Assembly: GCA_002839125.1 (NCBI GenBank)
Contig: PGXI01000055.1
Span: 1 to 9,615, forward strand
Reading direction: 5' to 3'
From: Tenericutes bacterium HGW-Tenericutes-5
GTDB taxonomy: Bacteria; Bacillota_I; Bacilli_A; Izemoplasmatales; Hujiaoplasmataceae
Length of the DNA: 9,615 bases
Shown: positions 1 through 6,801 of the stretch, one piece after another
Position numbering within the stretch: the first letter of the stretch is position 1
Layout: each line of letters begins with the position of its first letter
Made by a program: the position numbers and the translations under genes
The notes under the pieces: model-generated
What the model saw: only the letters and a program-made list of their open reading frames with translations
Told to the model about the DNA's origin: nothing
Databases searched by the model: none

Positions 1-179
1 TAATTGGCTTTGATCCACTGAATAGTTTTAGAGTGGATAAGTATGTTTACTACCGCCACTTTGTTATGATCAGACAAGCAAATAAAGAAGTATTTATTCA
101 TAACGAATGTGTCGGTGAAGTGAATGAGACAAATCAAGTATTTGCAATTTATGAAAAAGTTATAAATAAAGCTTTTTAG
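1..179 (+). CDS. C-terminal fragment of an unidentified protein
   Basis: An open frame enters from the left edge (first full codon at base 3) and ends at TAG 177-179, giving 58 residues that start IGFDPLNSFR and end YEKVINKAF. It is followed directly by a strong terminator, which supports a real gene end. The fragment is soluble-looking, mixed charged and aromatic (DKYVYYRHF), with no membrane segment and no motif I recognise. No function is proposed. It converges on the minus-strand efflux operon. The start and most of the protein lie outside the window. Confidence 0.6.
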   Translation, partial: IGFDPLNSFRVDKYVYYRHFVMIRQANKEVFIHNECVGEVNETNQVFAIYEKVINKAF

Positions 180-193
180 GATTATAAATAGAC

Positions 194-228
194 TAAGGGA
201 GTTGATTTTTCAACTCCCTTAATTTTTT
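194..228 (+). terminator. Rho-independent terminator of the partial upstream gene
   Basis: A perfect 11-bp stem (TAAGGGAGTTG at 194-204, its complement at 211-221) with a six-base loop is followed by ATTTTTT. It ends the plus-strand gene 15 bases after its stop. The hairpin also lies just beyond the stop of the minus-strand 64-residue gene, so it may serve the efflux operon too, but in that direction the following bases (AGTCTATTTAT) form only a poor U-tract. Confidence 0.9.
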
Positions 229-421
229 ACTCATAGATTAGAATTCCGATAACCAAAGCTGCTACACCAAATCCAAGAATGAATAATATTGTTCCTAATT
301 TTCCAAGATACTTTTCAAATATCTGAATCTTCTTGGAATTCATGATGAATGGTGGTCTTAACCCAGCAGTTAAGATGCAAATAATACCATAAATAATTAG
401 AATAATACTTAGAACTCTCAT
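227..421 (-). CDS. Small two-helix membrane protein, last gene of the ABC efflux operon
   Basis: This is a 64-residue hypothetical protein. Two hydrophobic segments (about residues 3-20 and 42-62) are separated by a short polar, basic stretch (SKKIQIFEKYLGK), so it should be a helical hairpin in the cytoplasmic membrane. The ATG is preceded by AAGGAGGA with 6-7 bases spacing, one of the best ribosome binding sites in the window, which argues that this small frame is truly translated. It begins 12 bases after the stop of the preceding permease gene and belongs to the same transcription unit. It could be an accessory or stabilising subunit of the exporter, or an unrelated small membrane protein riding in the operon; sequence alone does not decide. 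I recognise no named family. Confidence 0.75.
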   Translation of the reverse strand: MRVLSIILIIYGIICILTAGLRPPFIMNSKKIQIFEKYLGKLGTILFILGFGVAALVIGILIYE

Positions 422-433
422 TAAAAATCCTCC

Positions 434-1156
434 TTATAAATTACTTCTTTTTGAATATATTTTCATAAACAAAGTTGTAAACAATAAATTATAGATTACG
501 CCTAAAACGAAGTAAACAATTAGTGAAAAATTAGCTTCAACAGCTGTAATCAATTCCATTTGAATCATTCTCGCTGACCAGAATCCTGGAGCGAATACCA
601 AAAATACTTCTTGCCAAGATTGAACAAAGAAAGCAATAACTGGAAAGGCAAGAATTAGTGCGCTCATTTTCATAATAACGAAGCCTTCCACTTTATTGTC
701 AGAGAATGAGTTAACTATTAAAGCTACTCCTGGCGCTTGTAAAGCTCCAACAATTGAAATCATTAAGACAATCCAAAATGATGAATCAGGTAAAAAGTTG
801 GTTGCATAAATCAAAATGATTGTGGCGATGAATCCAAAAACAAAAGATATGAATAACTTAACCGCAACATAGAGTTTTACGGAAATAGGTGTTACTTTAA
901 GACTCATTAAAACTAAATCGTCTTTATCATCTAAAAGTGTAAACGCAGTAAGTGCTCCAAAGATATAACCAGTCATTAAAATAAATAACATTACGAGAAT
1001 ACTTGGTAATAAACTTCCGGGACTTGATGTTTCTTCTAAGTAAGGAATTAGAAAATAACCAACAGTACCGATAATGATTGGATATACCATAAAAAAGATG
1101 TACATTCGATCTCTAAAGATATTTTTAAGTTCTGCTTTTAATATAGTTTTTAACAT
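434..1156 (-). CDS. ABC-2 type transporter permease (second permease of the operon)
   Basis: This is an integral membrane subunit of an ABC exporter, 240 residues from the start chosen here. Six hydrophobic segments are visible at about 18-37, 52-73, 100-119, 127-148, 162-178 and 211-230. The first is preceded by a basic N-terminus (KAELKNIFRDR) of the kind seen in ABC-2 permeases. The loop after helix 2 (LLDDKDDLVLMSLKVTPIS) matches the usual acidic 'EK-x-LE-LL-x-TP-x-S' coupling segment of the family. A GTG at 1165 gives three extra residues and a 4-base overlap with the upstream gene, but GGAG would then sit only one base before the GTG. The ATG at 1156 has GGAG at a 10-base spacing, so I prefer it. 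It probably pairs with the permease encoded just upstream as a heterodimer on the shared ATPase. The substrate is unknown. Confidence 0.88.
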   Translation of the reverse strand: MLKTILKAELKNIFRDRMYIFFMVYPIIIGTVGYFLIPYLEETSSPGSLLPSILVMLFILMTGYIFGALTAFTLLDDKDDLVLMSLKVTPISVKLYVAVKLFISFVFGFIATIILIYATNFLPDSSFWIVLMISIVGALQAPGVALIVNSFSDNKVEGFVIMKMSALILAFPVIAFFVQSWQEVFLVFAPGFWSARMIQMELITAVEANFSLIVYFVLGVIYNLLFTTLFMKIYSKRSNL

Positions 1157-1161
1157 CTTTA

Positions 1162-1899
1162 TCACACTCCGCTGATTGATACAGCATAGTCTTTAAATTT
1201 TGGTAATATTAAGTATTTGTACGTTAGTAATCCGCCAATTAATAAATAAAACAAACTGAAATAATAATGCCAATCTAAACTAATGCCTTTAAATCCTCCC
1301 GCTATAACCTTGCTAGCAGCCTCAACTGGATTTAGAAGTAAAATATACTCCCATGCGTTTCCTTTTAATACATTGAAACCATATAGAGCACTAGGTAATA
1401 ATAAAGCAAATCCAAGAATCATAAGGTTTGTCAACATGCTTGTAAAGTCCTTTTGATAGTAAGACAGAAGTAGTCCTAATCCGGTAAATACAGCCGTTAT
1501 AAGAATTATTGCTATAAGCATTAAAGGGTAGTTTATCTTTACTTGCTTGATAAATATAAAAGCAATTATTATCAAACTTGTTGAAATTAGATTATGAATT
1601 GTATTAGCAATAATTTTAGACAAAATAATCTCTTGATTAGTAACTGGGGTTACTAAGACTGAGGATAGAGTTGATTCCTTTTTTTCGAAAAACATTACAC
1701 TACCGATATACATTACACTCATCATTGTTGCATCTATTAGAATTAAAAAAGGTAGAAGTGCATTAAATAAAACAGAATCAACAAAATATAAAACAACACC
1801 CCAGATAATAGCGATTAAAATGCTTATAAACAAGACATTATATTTATGTAAACGATATAGTTCGCCTTTGATTAAAAGCCATATTCTAGAGGTTTTCAT
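1162..1899 (-). CDS. ABC-2 type transporter permease (first permease of the operon)
   Basis: This is a 245-residue membrane subunit of the same ABC exporter, with six hydrophobic segments at about 22-40, 46-70, 103-119, 125-147, 155-175 and 212-231. The motif FEKKESTLSSVLVTPVT (residues 71-87) between helices 2 and 3 is the classic ABC-2 permease signature of drug, antibiotic and Na+ efflux systems. The start ATG overlaps the end of the ATPase gene by 14 bases and is served by AGGGGTGA about 10 bases upstream, inside the ATPase coding region, so translation is probably coupled. The frame ends GTG TGA TAA, a tandem stop directly before the next permease. It is only distantly similar to its partner permease, as expected for a heterodimeric exporter. 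The substrate cannot be deduced. Confidence 0.9.
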   Translation of the reverse strand: MKTSRIWLLIKGELYRLHKYNVLFISILIAIIWGVVLYFVDSVLFNALLPFLILIDATMMSVMYIGSVMFFEKKESTLSSVLVTPVTNQEIILSKIIANTIHNLISTSLIIIAFIFIKQVKINYPLMLIAIILITAVFTGLGLLLSYYQKDFTSMLTNLMILGFALLLPSALYGFNVLKGNAWEYILLLNPVEAASKVIAGGFKGISLDWHYYFSLFYLLIGGLLTYKYLILPKFKDYAVSISGV

Positions 1900-2749
1900 T
1901 GTCTAATTTCACCCCTGTAACCTTAATAAATATATCTTCTAAGGTAGTTTCTCCACTGTGGATTGTTTCAATTTCTTTTTCTTGAACGATATTGATAAAT
2001 TCTTGATTCTTACCAATTTGTTCTAACGGGAATTCTTTACTTAAGGTTTTGCCATCTTCTTTATATTCAACTAAAACTACTCTTTTACCGTATCTAATCT
2101 TTAAATTTCTTGGTGAATCAATTTCTTTAATTTCACCATTAACAATGAATGCTACTCGGTCACAAAGTTGATCAATATCTGCCATGATATGGGAAGTTAT
2201 AAAGACGGTTCCACCTTGATTTTTGAATTCTCTTATCATGTCTTTTAGAATCATTGCGTTGGTTGGGTCTAGTCCGTTTGTTGGTTCATCTAAGAAAAGC
2301 ATTTTTGGTTTGTTTAATAGAGCTCTAACAAGATTTAGTCTAATCTTCATTCCTTTAGAAAACTCGCCTACCAACTTATCTCTGTCTTCCCATAAGCCAA
2401 CTCTTTTCATCAAACTTTCAACATCTTCATTGTTTTTATAAAGTTTCAAGAAAAAGTTTATATTTTCCATAGCCGTCATCTTCGAAAAGTGAATCGGCAT
2501 TTCAAAACTAACACCGATTTCTTCATAAAAATCGTTGTTATATTCTTTTAGATCTTTATCTTTATATTTAATTTCGCCTTGATAATCTTCTAGGATTTTG
2601 ATTATGATCTTTTGGGTTGTACTTTTTCCAGCGCCACTAGGTCCTAAAAAACCGAAAATTTCACCTTCTTTAATTTCAAAACTAATTCCTTTGATTACAT
2701 CTTCTTTATTGTTTTTATACTTGAATTTTAAGTTATTTACTTTAAACAT
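1886..2749 (-). CDS. ABC transporter ATP-binding protein
   Basis: This cytoplasmic ATPase of the exporter has 287 residues. Walker A is GPSGAGKST (36-44). The Q-loop region is SFEMP (81-85), with Glu where many ABC proteins have Gln. The signature is FSKGMKIRL (130-138), a degenerate form of LSGGQ that is common in ABC-2 efflux ATPases. Walker B with catalytic Glu is LFLDEP (151-156), the D-loop is GLDP (159-162) and the switch His is H187 (TSHIM). After about residue 210 comes a C-terminal extension of about 75 residues, as in DrrA/NatA-like export ATPases. The start codon overlaps the TetR stop by one base (TAATG) with GGGAGA upstream, and the 3' end overlaps the first permease gene by 14 bases. 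Gene order and overlaps show that the regulator, ATPase and permeases are made together. Confidence 0.95.
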   Translation of the reverse strand: MFKVNNLKFKYKNNKEDVIKGISFEIKEGEIFGFLGPSGAGKSTTQKIIIKILEDYQGEIKYKDKDLKEYNNDFYEEIGVSFEMPIHFSKMTAMENINFFLKLYKNNEDVESLMKRVGLWEDRDKLVGEFSKGMKIRLNLVRALLNKPKMLFLDEPTNGLDPTNAMILKDMIREFKNQGGTVFITSHIMADIDQLCDRVAFIVNGEIKEIDSPRNLKIRYGKRVVLVEYKEDGKTLSKEFPLEQIGKNQEFINIVQEKEIETIHSGETTLEDIFIKVTGVKLDNENL

Positions 2750-3375
2750 TATTTATCTCCCTGGCTTACTCCAAACTCAATAATTTCGAGTATTTTATTA
2801 TTTCTTTCAATCATTTTTTTATAGCTTTCTTCTTCATTTGCTATATCTAGTTCTTCAACTGCTATATTAGTTGTTAATTGAACCACAATTTTAGCAAAAG
2901 TAGAAGAATCAATATCTTTTCTGATGTAGCCTCTTTCTTTATCTTTATCAATTAAATCGGTATAGATTTTTTCGGCTATAATGAGGTTATCACTCATTAA
3001 TTTATCAAAGATTTCATTTTTGCTTTTCATTAAATGGTCCATAATTTTAACGTAAAGAGGAAATTTTAAAGCGAATTTTACGCCTTCATCATATAGCCTC
3101 TTTACTAACTCCACAAATCTGATTCCTTCAATATTTATCAATGTATCTTGAAGAAAACTCATCTTTTCATTTCTGATTATTTCTATTAAATAAAAATACA
3201 AATCTTCTTTATCGTTGAAATATTGATAAAAACTACCACGAGGGATTTTGGCTTTTTTGATAATGTCACTGATATTTACATGTTCATAGGCTCTATTGGA
3301 AAATTCCATTAAAGCCGATTTGACAATTCTTTCTTTTTTTTCTTTGTCTAAATTCAAAAATGTTTTTGTCGGCAT
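2749..3375 (-). CDS. TetR/AcrR family transcriptional repressor of the efflux operon
   Basis: This is a 208-residue DNA-binding regulator. The N-terminal domain starts after a basic segment (KEKKERIVKSALMEF) and contains the TetR helix-turn-helix at about 34-53 (NISDIIKKAKIPRGSFYQYF), with the typical G-S-F-Y-x-Y-F recognition end followed by KEDLY. The rest is an all-helical domain that would bind ligand and dimerise; its sequence does not reveal the inducer. The ATG has a perfect AAGGAGGT site about 7 bases upstream. It is the first gene of the operon, and its promoter is flanked by two matching palindromes, so autorepression released by a transported compound is the simplest model. This model is inferred from layout, not shown. 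Confidence 0.93.
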   Translation of the reverse strand: MPTKTFLNLDKEKKERIVKSALMEFSNRAYEHVNISDIIKKAKIPRGSFYQYFNDKEDLYFYLIEIIRNEKMSFLQDTLINIEGIRFVELVKRLYDEGVKFALKFPLYVKIMDHLMKSKNEIFDKLMSDNLIIAEKIYTDLIDKDKERGYIRKDIDSSTFAKIVVQLTTNIAVEELDIANEEESYKKMIERNNKILEIIEFGVSQGDK

Positions 3376-3393
3376 AGATTTACCTCCTTAATA

Positions 3394-3407
3394 TGACAAC
3401 AGTGTCA
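3394..3407. promoter_or_regulatory. Proximal TetR operator palindrome O1 (predicted)
   Basis: TGACA-ACAG-TGTCA is an inverted repeat of two 5-base arms. It lies just downstream of the -10 of the minus-strand tetR promoter, at the predicted transcription start, where a bound repressor would block initiation. It shares the arms, spacing and the flanking CACAAA with a second copy at 3453-3466. Confidence 0.75.
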
Positions 3408-3414
3408 CAAATAT

Positions 3415-3443
3415 ATAATACTACTGTGTTATTAGTTTGTCAA
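3415..3443 (-). promoter_or_regulatory. Promoter of the tetR-ABC operon
   Basis: Read on the minus strand, a perfect -35 TTGACA (3443-3438) and a -10 TATTAT (3420-3415) are separated by exactly 17 bases. Transcription should start around 3408. The gene's AAGGAGGT and ATG lie about 20-35 bases further on. The promoter is sandwiched between operators O1 and O2. Confidence 0.85.
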
Positions 3444-3452
3444 TAGCTTTTA

Positions 3453-3466
3453 TGACAATGTTGTCA
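3453..3466. promoter_or_regulatory. Distal TetR operator palindrome O2 (predicted)
   Basis: TGACAA-TG-TTGTCA is a perfect inverted repeat with six-base arms, ten bases upstream of the -35 of the tetR promoter. It is the better palindrome of the pair. Its centre is 59 bp from that of O1, close to a whole number of helical turns, so both sites are on roughly the same DNA face. A lone half site TTGTCA at 3437-3442 overlaps the -35 element. Confidence 0.75.
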
Positions 3467-3471
3467 CAAAA

Positions 3472-3499
3472 TAAAAAACGCTCGATTTTAGAGCGTTTT
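3472..3499 (-). terminator. Rho-independent terminator of the nfnAB operon
   Basis: On the minus strand AAAACGCTC and GAGCGTTTT form a nine-base stem around a seven-base loop, followed by a run of T (the plus-strand A run at 3473-3478). One arm (3491-3499) is inside the last codons of nfnB and the loop contains its TAA stop, so termination occurs immediately after translation ends and just before the O2 operator of the next unit. Confidence 0.9.
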
Positions 3500-4858
3500 A
3501 ATATATTTATCCATCCTAATTGCGGCTTCTTTTCCGGCTCCCATTGCTAGGATAACAGTAGCGGCACCAGTGACAATATCGCCTCCGGCAAAAACGCCGG
3601 GTATTGAAGTTTGATAATCATTAACAACAATTCTTCCCCAATCATCAACTTTTAAATTTGGAGTGCTTTTCTTAATAATCGGATTAGGGCTTTGACCAAT
3701 TGCGATTATTAGATTATCAATATCAAACTCTTCATAATTGTCTGTTGGAACTGGTTTTTGTCTACCGGAAGCGTCCTTGTCACCTAATACCATAACCTGA
3801 CATCTAATTTTTTTTATCTCATAAGCTTCACCAATTATTTCAACTGGATTAAGCAATAATCTAAATTCAATTCCTTCTTCAATAGCGTGATGAATTTCTT
3901 CTAGTCTTGCTGGTAAGGATTCCATATTACGTCTATATACAACGTAAACTTTTTTAGCACCCAATCTTTTAGCTGTTCTTGCGGCGTCCATTGCGACATT
4001 TCCACCACCAACTACAGCTACTGTTTCGCCGATTTTAACTGGAGTATTTGAGTGTGGGAAATTGTTCGCTTTCATTAGATTTACGCGAGTTAGAAATTCA
4101 TTGGCATAGTAGACGCCGTTTAAGTTTTCACCTTTAATTCCTAAAGAACTAGGTAATCCAGCCCCACTACCAATAAAGATAGCCTTGTAGTTATATTCAT
4201 TAAATAATTGTTCGATTGTTAGAGTTTTGCCAATGATTACATTCTTGTAGAATTTAATTCCTAAATTTTCTAGACGATATATTTCAGTATCTACAATTGT
4301 TTTCGGGAGTCTAAACTCTGGGATTCCATATTTTAAAACCCCACCAAACTCATGTAAGGCTTCATAAACATCCACATGATAACCCATTCTTCTTATACTA
4401 GCAGCACAAGCCAGACCCGCTGGACCGCTTCCGATGATCGCTACTTTATTATTATTTTCTTCAATAATTTCATTCTTTAAAAAGTTATTTTTTAAACTGT
4501 AATCGCCTAAAAACCTTTCTAAAGCGCCGATTGAAACACTCTCATATTTAATACCAAGAACACAAGCGCCTTCGCACTGTTTTTCTTGAGGGCAAACTCT
4601 TCCGCAAACAGCTGGAAGGATGTTATCTTGGTATATAGTGCAATAGGCATCTTCATATTTATCTTCTAAGATAAGTTTGATAAACCTGGGGATATCAATA
4701 TTAACTGGACACGCTGTGACACAACGTGGGTTCTTGCAGTCCAAACATCTAGAAGCTTCAATTTTTACTTGTTTAATGTTGAAACCTAAAGCAACTTCTT
4801 CAAAGTTATGGCTTCTTATTTCAGCTTCTAGTTCAGGCATTTTTGTTCTTTCAATCAT
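3488..4858 (-). CDS. nfnB: NfnB-type large subunit: NADPH/FAD oxidoreductase with two 4Fe-4S clusters (GltD-like)
   Basis: This 456-residue protein belongs to the glutamate synthase small-subunit/SudA/NfnB family. In order it has a Cys-rich N-terminal domain with C38, C41, C46, C50 and C85, C89, C95, C99 for two 4Fe-4S clusters; an FAD-binding GSGPAG at 143-148; a second nucleotide (NADP) fold with GGGNVAMDAARTA at 284-296 followed by VVYRR; and the closing FAD motif VFAGGD at 422-427. Paired with the small subunit encoded just upstream, the known family reaction is electron bifurcation: NADH and reduced ferredoxin together reduce NADP+, reversibly, in the cytoplasm. The start ATG overlaps the partner's TGA stop (ATGA), typical of coupled subunits. 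A glutamate synthase beta subunit is the alternative, but no large glutamate synthase gene is present and the partner is of NfnA type. Alternative names are SudA and GltA. Confidence 0.88.
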   Translation of the reverse strand: MIERTKMPELEAEIRSHNFEEVALGFNIKQVKIEASRCLDCKNPRCVTACPVNIDIPRFIKLILEDKYEDAYCTIYQDNILPAVCGRVCPQEKQCEGACVLGIKYESVSIGALERFLGDYSLKNNFLKNEIIEENNNKVAIIGSGPAGLACAASIRRMGYHVDVYEALHEFGGVLKYGIPEFRLPKTIVDTEIYRLENLGIKFYKNVIIGKTLTIEQLFNEYNYKAIFIGSGAGLPSSLGIKGENLNGVYYANEFLTRVNLMKANNFPHSNTPVKIGETVAVVGGGNVAMDAARTAKRLGAKKVYVVYRRNMESLPARLEEIHHAIEEGIEFRLLLNPVEIIGEAYEIKKIRCQVMVLGDKDASGRQKPVPTDNYEEFDIDNLIIAIGQSPNPIIKKSTPNLKVDDWGRIVVNDYQTSIPGVFAGGDIVTGAATVILAMGAGKEAAIRMDKYIKTL

Positions 4859-5673
4859 TTTTTCTCTCCCAGCATTAGATTACAAATATGTTCTTCATGT
4901 TTGTAATATTTTTGTCTTTCCATGAGTTCATCAAAGTCAATTTCTTCACCAGGAAAATCAGGTCCATCAACACAAGCGAAGAATGTTTTTCCGCCGATTG
5001 ATACACGACAATTACCGCACATTCCTGTGCCGTCAATCATAATTGGATTTAAAGAAACATCGGTCTTTAATTTATAGTTTTTATTTAGATTTACAACGTT
5101 TTTCATCATAATTAAAGGACCAATTGCTATTGCTAGTTCATAACTTTTTTCATTCAAAAGTCTTTCTAATACCTTTGTAACGAAGCCTTTTTCTCCCATA
5201 GAACCATCATCTGTACAAATATAGATATTTTCAACAATATCCTTAAACTTATCGATTAAAATCAAATGCTCTTTGTTTGAAGCGCCAATTATCAAGTCAA
5301 TTTTTGTCCCTTGATCAAAATAAGCTTTTACTTGTGGGTAAAGTGGAGCTGCACCAACACCACCGGCTACAGCCACTAAAGTTTTAACTGGTTTAATATG
5401 CGCTGGAACCCCTAAAGGACCAACAACGTCTTCTAAACTATCACCGATGTTTTTTTTGCCAAGCATTTTGGTTGAATAGCCAATCTTTTGAGAAATTATC
5501 GTTATTGAGTTTGCATCGCTTTCAACGATAGTCAATGGGATTCTTTCACCCATATTATCAACTCTAATAATTACAAAATTTCCCGGTTTGGTATTTTTCG
5601 CAACCAAAGGTGCTTCAATGACCATCAAGTCGACATCTTTATTTAGTTCAACCTTATCAAGTATTTTATACAT
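4855..5673 (-). CDS. nfnA: NfnA-type small subunit: FAD/NAD(H)-binding, 2Fe-2S (SudB/PyrK-like)
   Basis: This 272-residue protein belongs to the ferredoxin-NADP reductase superfamily, PyrK/SudB/NfnA branch. An N-terminal beta-barrel carries the flavin motif RIPLTI (44-49). The nucleotide-binding domain begins with AGGVGAAP (103-110). Near the C-terminus DGTGMCGNC (214-222) and FAC (232-234) make the 2Fe-2S site with C219, C222, C234. The usual first Cys of this site is replaced by D214, which is characteristic of NfnA proteins and separates them from PyrK. In the NfnAB complex this subunit takes NADH and passes electrons, via FAD and 2Fe-2S, to the large subunit. The start ATG has AGGAG about 10 bases upstream. 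The TGA stop overlaps the nfnB start codon. It is the first gene of a two-gene operon with its own promoter and terminator. Confidence 0.88.
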   Translation of the reverse strand: MYKILDKVELNKDVDLMVIEAPLVAKNTKPGNFVIIRVDNMGERIPLTIVESDANSITIISQKIGYSTKMLGKKNIGDSLEDVVGPLGVPAHIKPVKTLVAVAGGVGAAPLYPQVKAYFDQGTKIDLIIGASNKEHLILIDKFKDIVENIYICTDDGSMGEKGFVTKVLERLLNEKSYELAIAIGPLIMMKNVVNLNKNYKLKTDVSLNPIMIDGTGMCGNCRVSIGGKTFFACVDGPDFPGEEIDFDELMERQKYYKHEEHICNLMLGEKK

Positions 5674-5711
5674 AATTTTTTAGCTCCTAAAATCTGACGT
5701 TTACTTTAGAT

Positions 5712-5720
5712 ATTATATCA
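5712..5720 (-). promoter_or_regulatory. Extended -10 promoter of nfnAB
   Basis: The minus strand reads TGATATAAT (5720-5712), a perfect -10 with the upstream TG extension. At the 17-base position the -35 is poor (TTTTTA, 5740-5735), so the extended -10 probably carries the promoter. The predicted leader before the nfnA ATG at 5673 is about 30-35 bases, and no riboswitch-like fold is seen in it. Confidence 0.75.
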
Positions 5721-5741
5721 TTTTATTAATAACTTAAAAAC

Positions 5742-5769
5742 AAAAAAAGTAGAGAATTATCTCTACTTT
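5742..5769 (-). terminator. Rho-independent terminator of degV
   Basis: On the minus strand AAAGTAGAGA and TCTCTACTTT (5769-5760 and 5755-5746) make a ten-base stem with a four-base loop, continuing into a T run (plus-strand A run 5742-5748). The 5' arm includes the TAG stop of degV. It separates degV from the nfnAB promoter about 25 bases downstream. Confidence 0.9.
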
Positions 5770-6647
5770 GTTTCTCTTTCGTTACCAATATAGAATATTG
5801 CCAGAGTATTGACACCGGAATGAGCGCCAATAACTGGTCCTATTGGATTGATTAAGAACTGATCGTCTTTAAATCCGAGTTTGTCTTTTACTAAATCGCG
5901 AACATAAATAGCATCTTCCAGGCAGTCGCCGTGAGAGATATATATTAGTTTACAATTTTCTTTATCAATAGTTTCCTCCATCCGATGAACTAAACTGTTA
6001 AGTGATTTGAATCTTCCTCGAGATTTCTCATAGACTTTTAATTGCCCTAAATCATTAACATGTAGAAGTGGCTTAATATTTAACAAATTACCTAAAACCA
6101 TTGAACTAGCCGATAATCTTCCGCCCCTTCTTAAATGACCTAAATCGCTAACTGTAAAAAGATGTGAGATTCTTAATCTTAAATCGATAACATAATTTTT
6201 TAAATCCTCTAGAGATTTACCGTTTTGTTTTTCTCTTGCGGCTAGAGTTACTAGTAACCCTTGACCCATTGAAGCGGCTAAAGTATCGATGATTTCAATT
6301 TTTCTCTCTGGATACTTTTCTTCCAGTTCTTTTTTTGCGATTAAACTTGAATTATAACTTCCAGATAATGCGCTTGAAAAACTCAAATGAAGAATATCAT
6401 AACCCTTTTCTAAAAATGGAGTAAAACTCTCTACGAAATCATTTGGATTTAACTGGGCTGTAGAAGCGGTGTTTTGTTCTCGCAGTAAGTCATAAAATAC
6501 TTTTGGTTCAATTTCACGAAAATCTAAATAGTTTGCATATTCTTTACCTTTGACTGTAACTTTTAAAGGTAAAACTTCTAATTCTAACTCAACTGCTAAT
6601 GAGTGAGGTATATCGACACATGAATCGCTAAATAATTGGTATTTCAT
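5763..6647 (-). CDS. DegV family fatty-acid-binding protein
   Basis: This is a 294-residue cytosolic protein of full DegV-family length. Typical motifs are the opening FSDSCVDIP (6-14), TASTAQLNP (60-68), LSFSSALSGSYNS (88-100), LRRGGRLS (172-179) and GAHSGVNTLAIFY (274-286). The Ser/Thr in the STAQ and SSxLSGS motifs are those that hold a fatty acid carboxylate in known structures. The family includes the fatty-acid-binding FakB proteins that present exogenous fatty acids to FakA kinase for phospholipid synthesis. Whether this copy is a true FakB cannot be told, since no fakA is in the window. The start ATG is preceded by AGGAGG at about 7 bases. It is a monocistronic unit, with its own promoter and terminator, divergent from the flavodiiron gene. 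Confidence 0.93.
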   Translation of the reverse strand: MKYQLFSDSCVDIPHSLAVELELEVLPLKVTVKGKEYANYLDFREIEPKVFYDLLREQNTASTAQLNPNDFVESFTPFLEKGYDILHLSFSSALSGSYNSSLIAKKELEEKYPERKIEIIDTLAASMGQGLLVTLAAREKQNGKSLEDLKNYVIDLRLRISHLFTVSDLGHLRRGGRLSASSMVLGNLLNIKPLLHVNDLGQLKVYEKSRGRFKSLNSLVHRMEETIDKENCKLIYISHGDCLEDAIYVRDLVKDKLGFKDDQFLINPIGPVIGAHSGVNTLAIFYIGNERETK

Positions 6648-6686
6648 AATTTTTCCTCCTAATTAAATTACTCTATCACACATAAC

Positions 6687-6715
6687 ACTTTACCAAATTT
6701 TCAACCTCAAGTCAA
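6687..6715 (-). promoter_or_regulatory. Promoter of degV
   Basis: The minus strand carries TTGACT (6715-6710), a 17-base spacer and TAAAGT (6692-6687) with a TG one base upstream (extended -10). The -10 is non-consensus at two positions, so moderate strength is expected. It lies back to back with the fprA promoter. Confidence 0.55.
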
Positions 6716-6751
6716 TGCACTATAAAAAAACAACAAAACTAAGCCAAATAT

Positions 6752-6780
6752 TTGTTTAATTCATCAATTTTTTGTATAAT
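6752..6780 (+). promoter_or_regulatory. Promoter of the flavodiiron protein gene
   Basis: TTGTTT (6752-6757) and a perfect TATAAT (6775-6780) are separated by 17 bases. Transcription should start near 6787, leaving a leader of about 15 bases that is filled by the ribosome binding site. A 10-base palindrome CAAATATTTG (6745-6754) overlaps the -35, and in such AT-rich DNA it may be chance. Confidence 0.75.
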
Positions 6781-6801
6781 ATTTAAGGTGAGGTGAAACT
6801 T

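Noticed and set aside
2223..2441. Plus-strand open frame within the ABC ATPase gene (also 2598-2783, 4677-4925, 8422-8694)
   Set aside because: These lie opposite genes with clear family motifs, lack good ribosome binding sites and have no recognisable protein features, so they are antisense shadows.
434..3375. Efflux operon as a recently acquired mobile or resistance island
   Set aside because: Base composition looks like that of its neighbours by eye, and no transposase, integrase, terminal repeats or tRNA target are present.
3488..4858. Large subunit as a glutamate synthase beta chain (gltD)
   Set aside because: No glutamate synthase alpha chain is adjacent, and the gene overlaps an NfnA-type small subunit, which favours the NfnAB assignment.
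5674..5711. Possible riboswitch or attenuator in the nfnAB leader
   Set aside because: The leader is only about 30-35 bases with no stem of note; the nearby hairpin at 5742-5769 is the degV terminator, upstream of the promoter.
6745..6754. Palindrome CAAATATTTG overlapping the fprA -35, considered as a Rex or PerR operator
   Set aside because: It does not match the Rex (TTGTTAA-N4-TTAACAA) or PerR box consensus closely, and ten-base AT palindromes are common by chance in this DNA.
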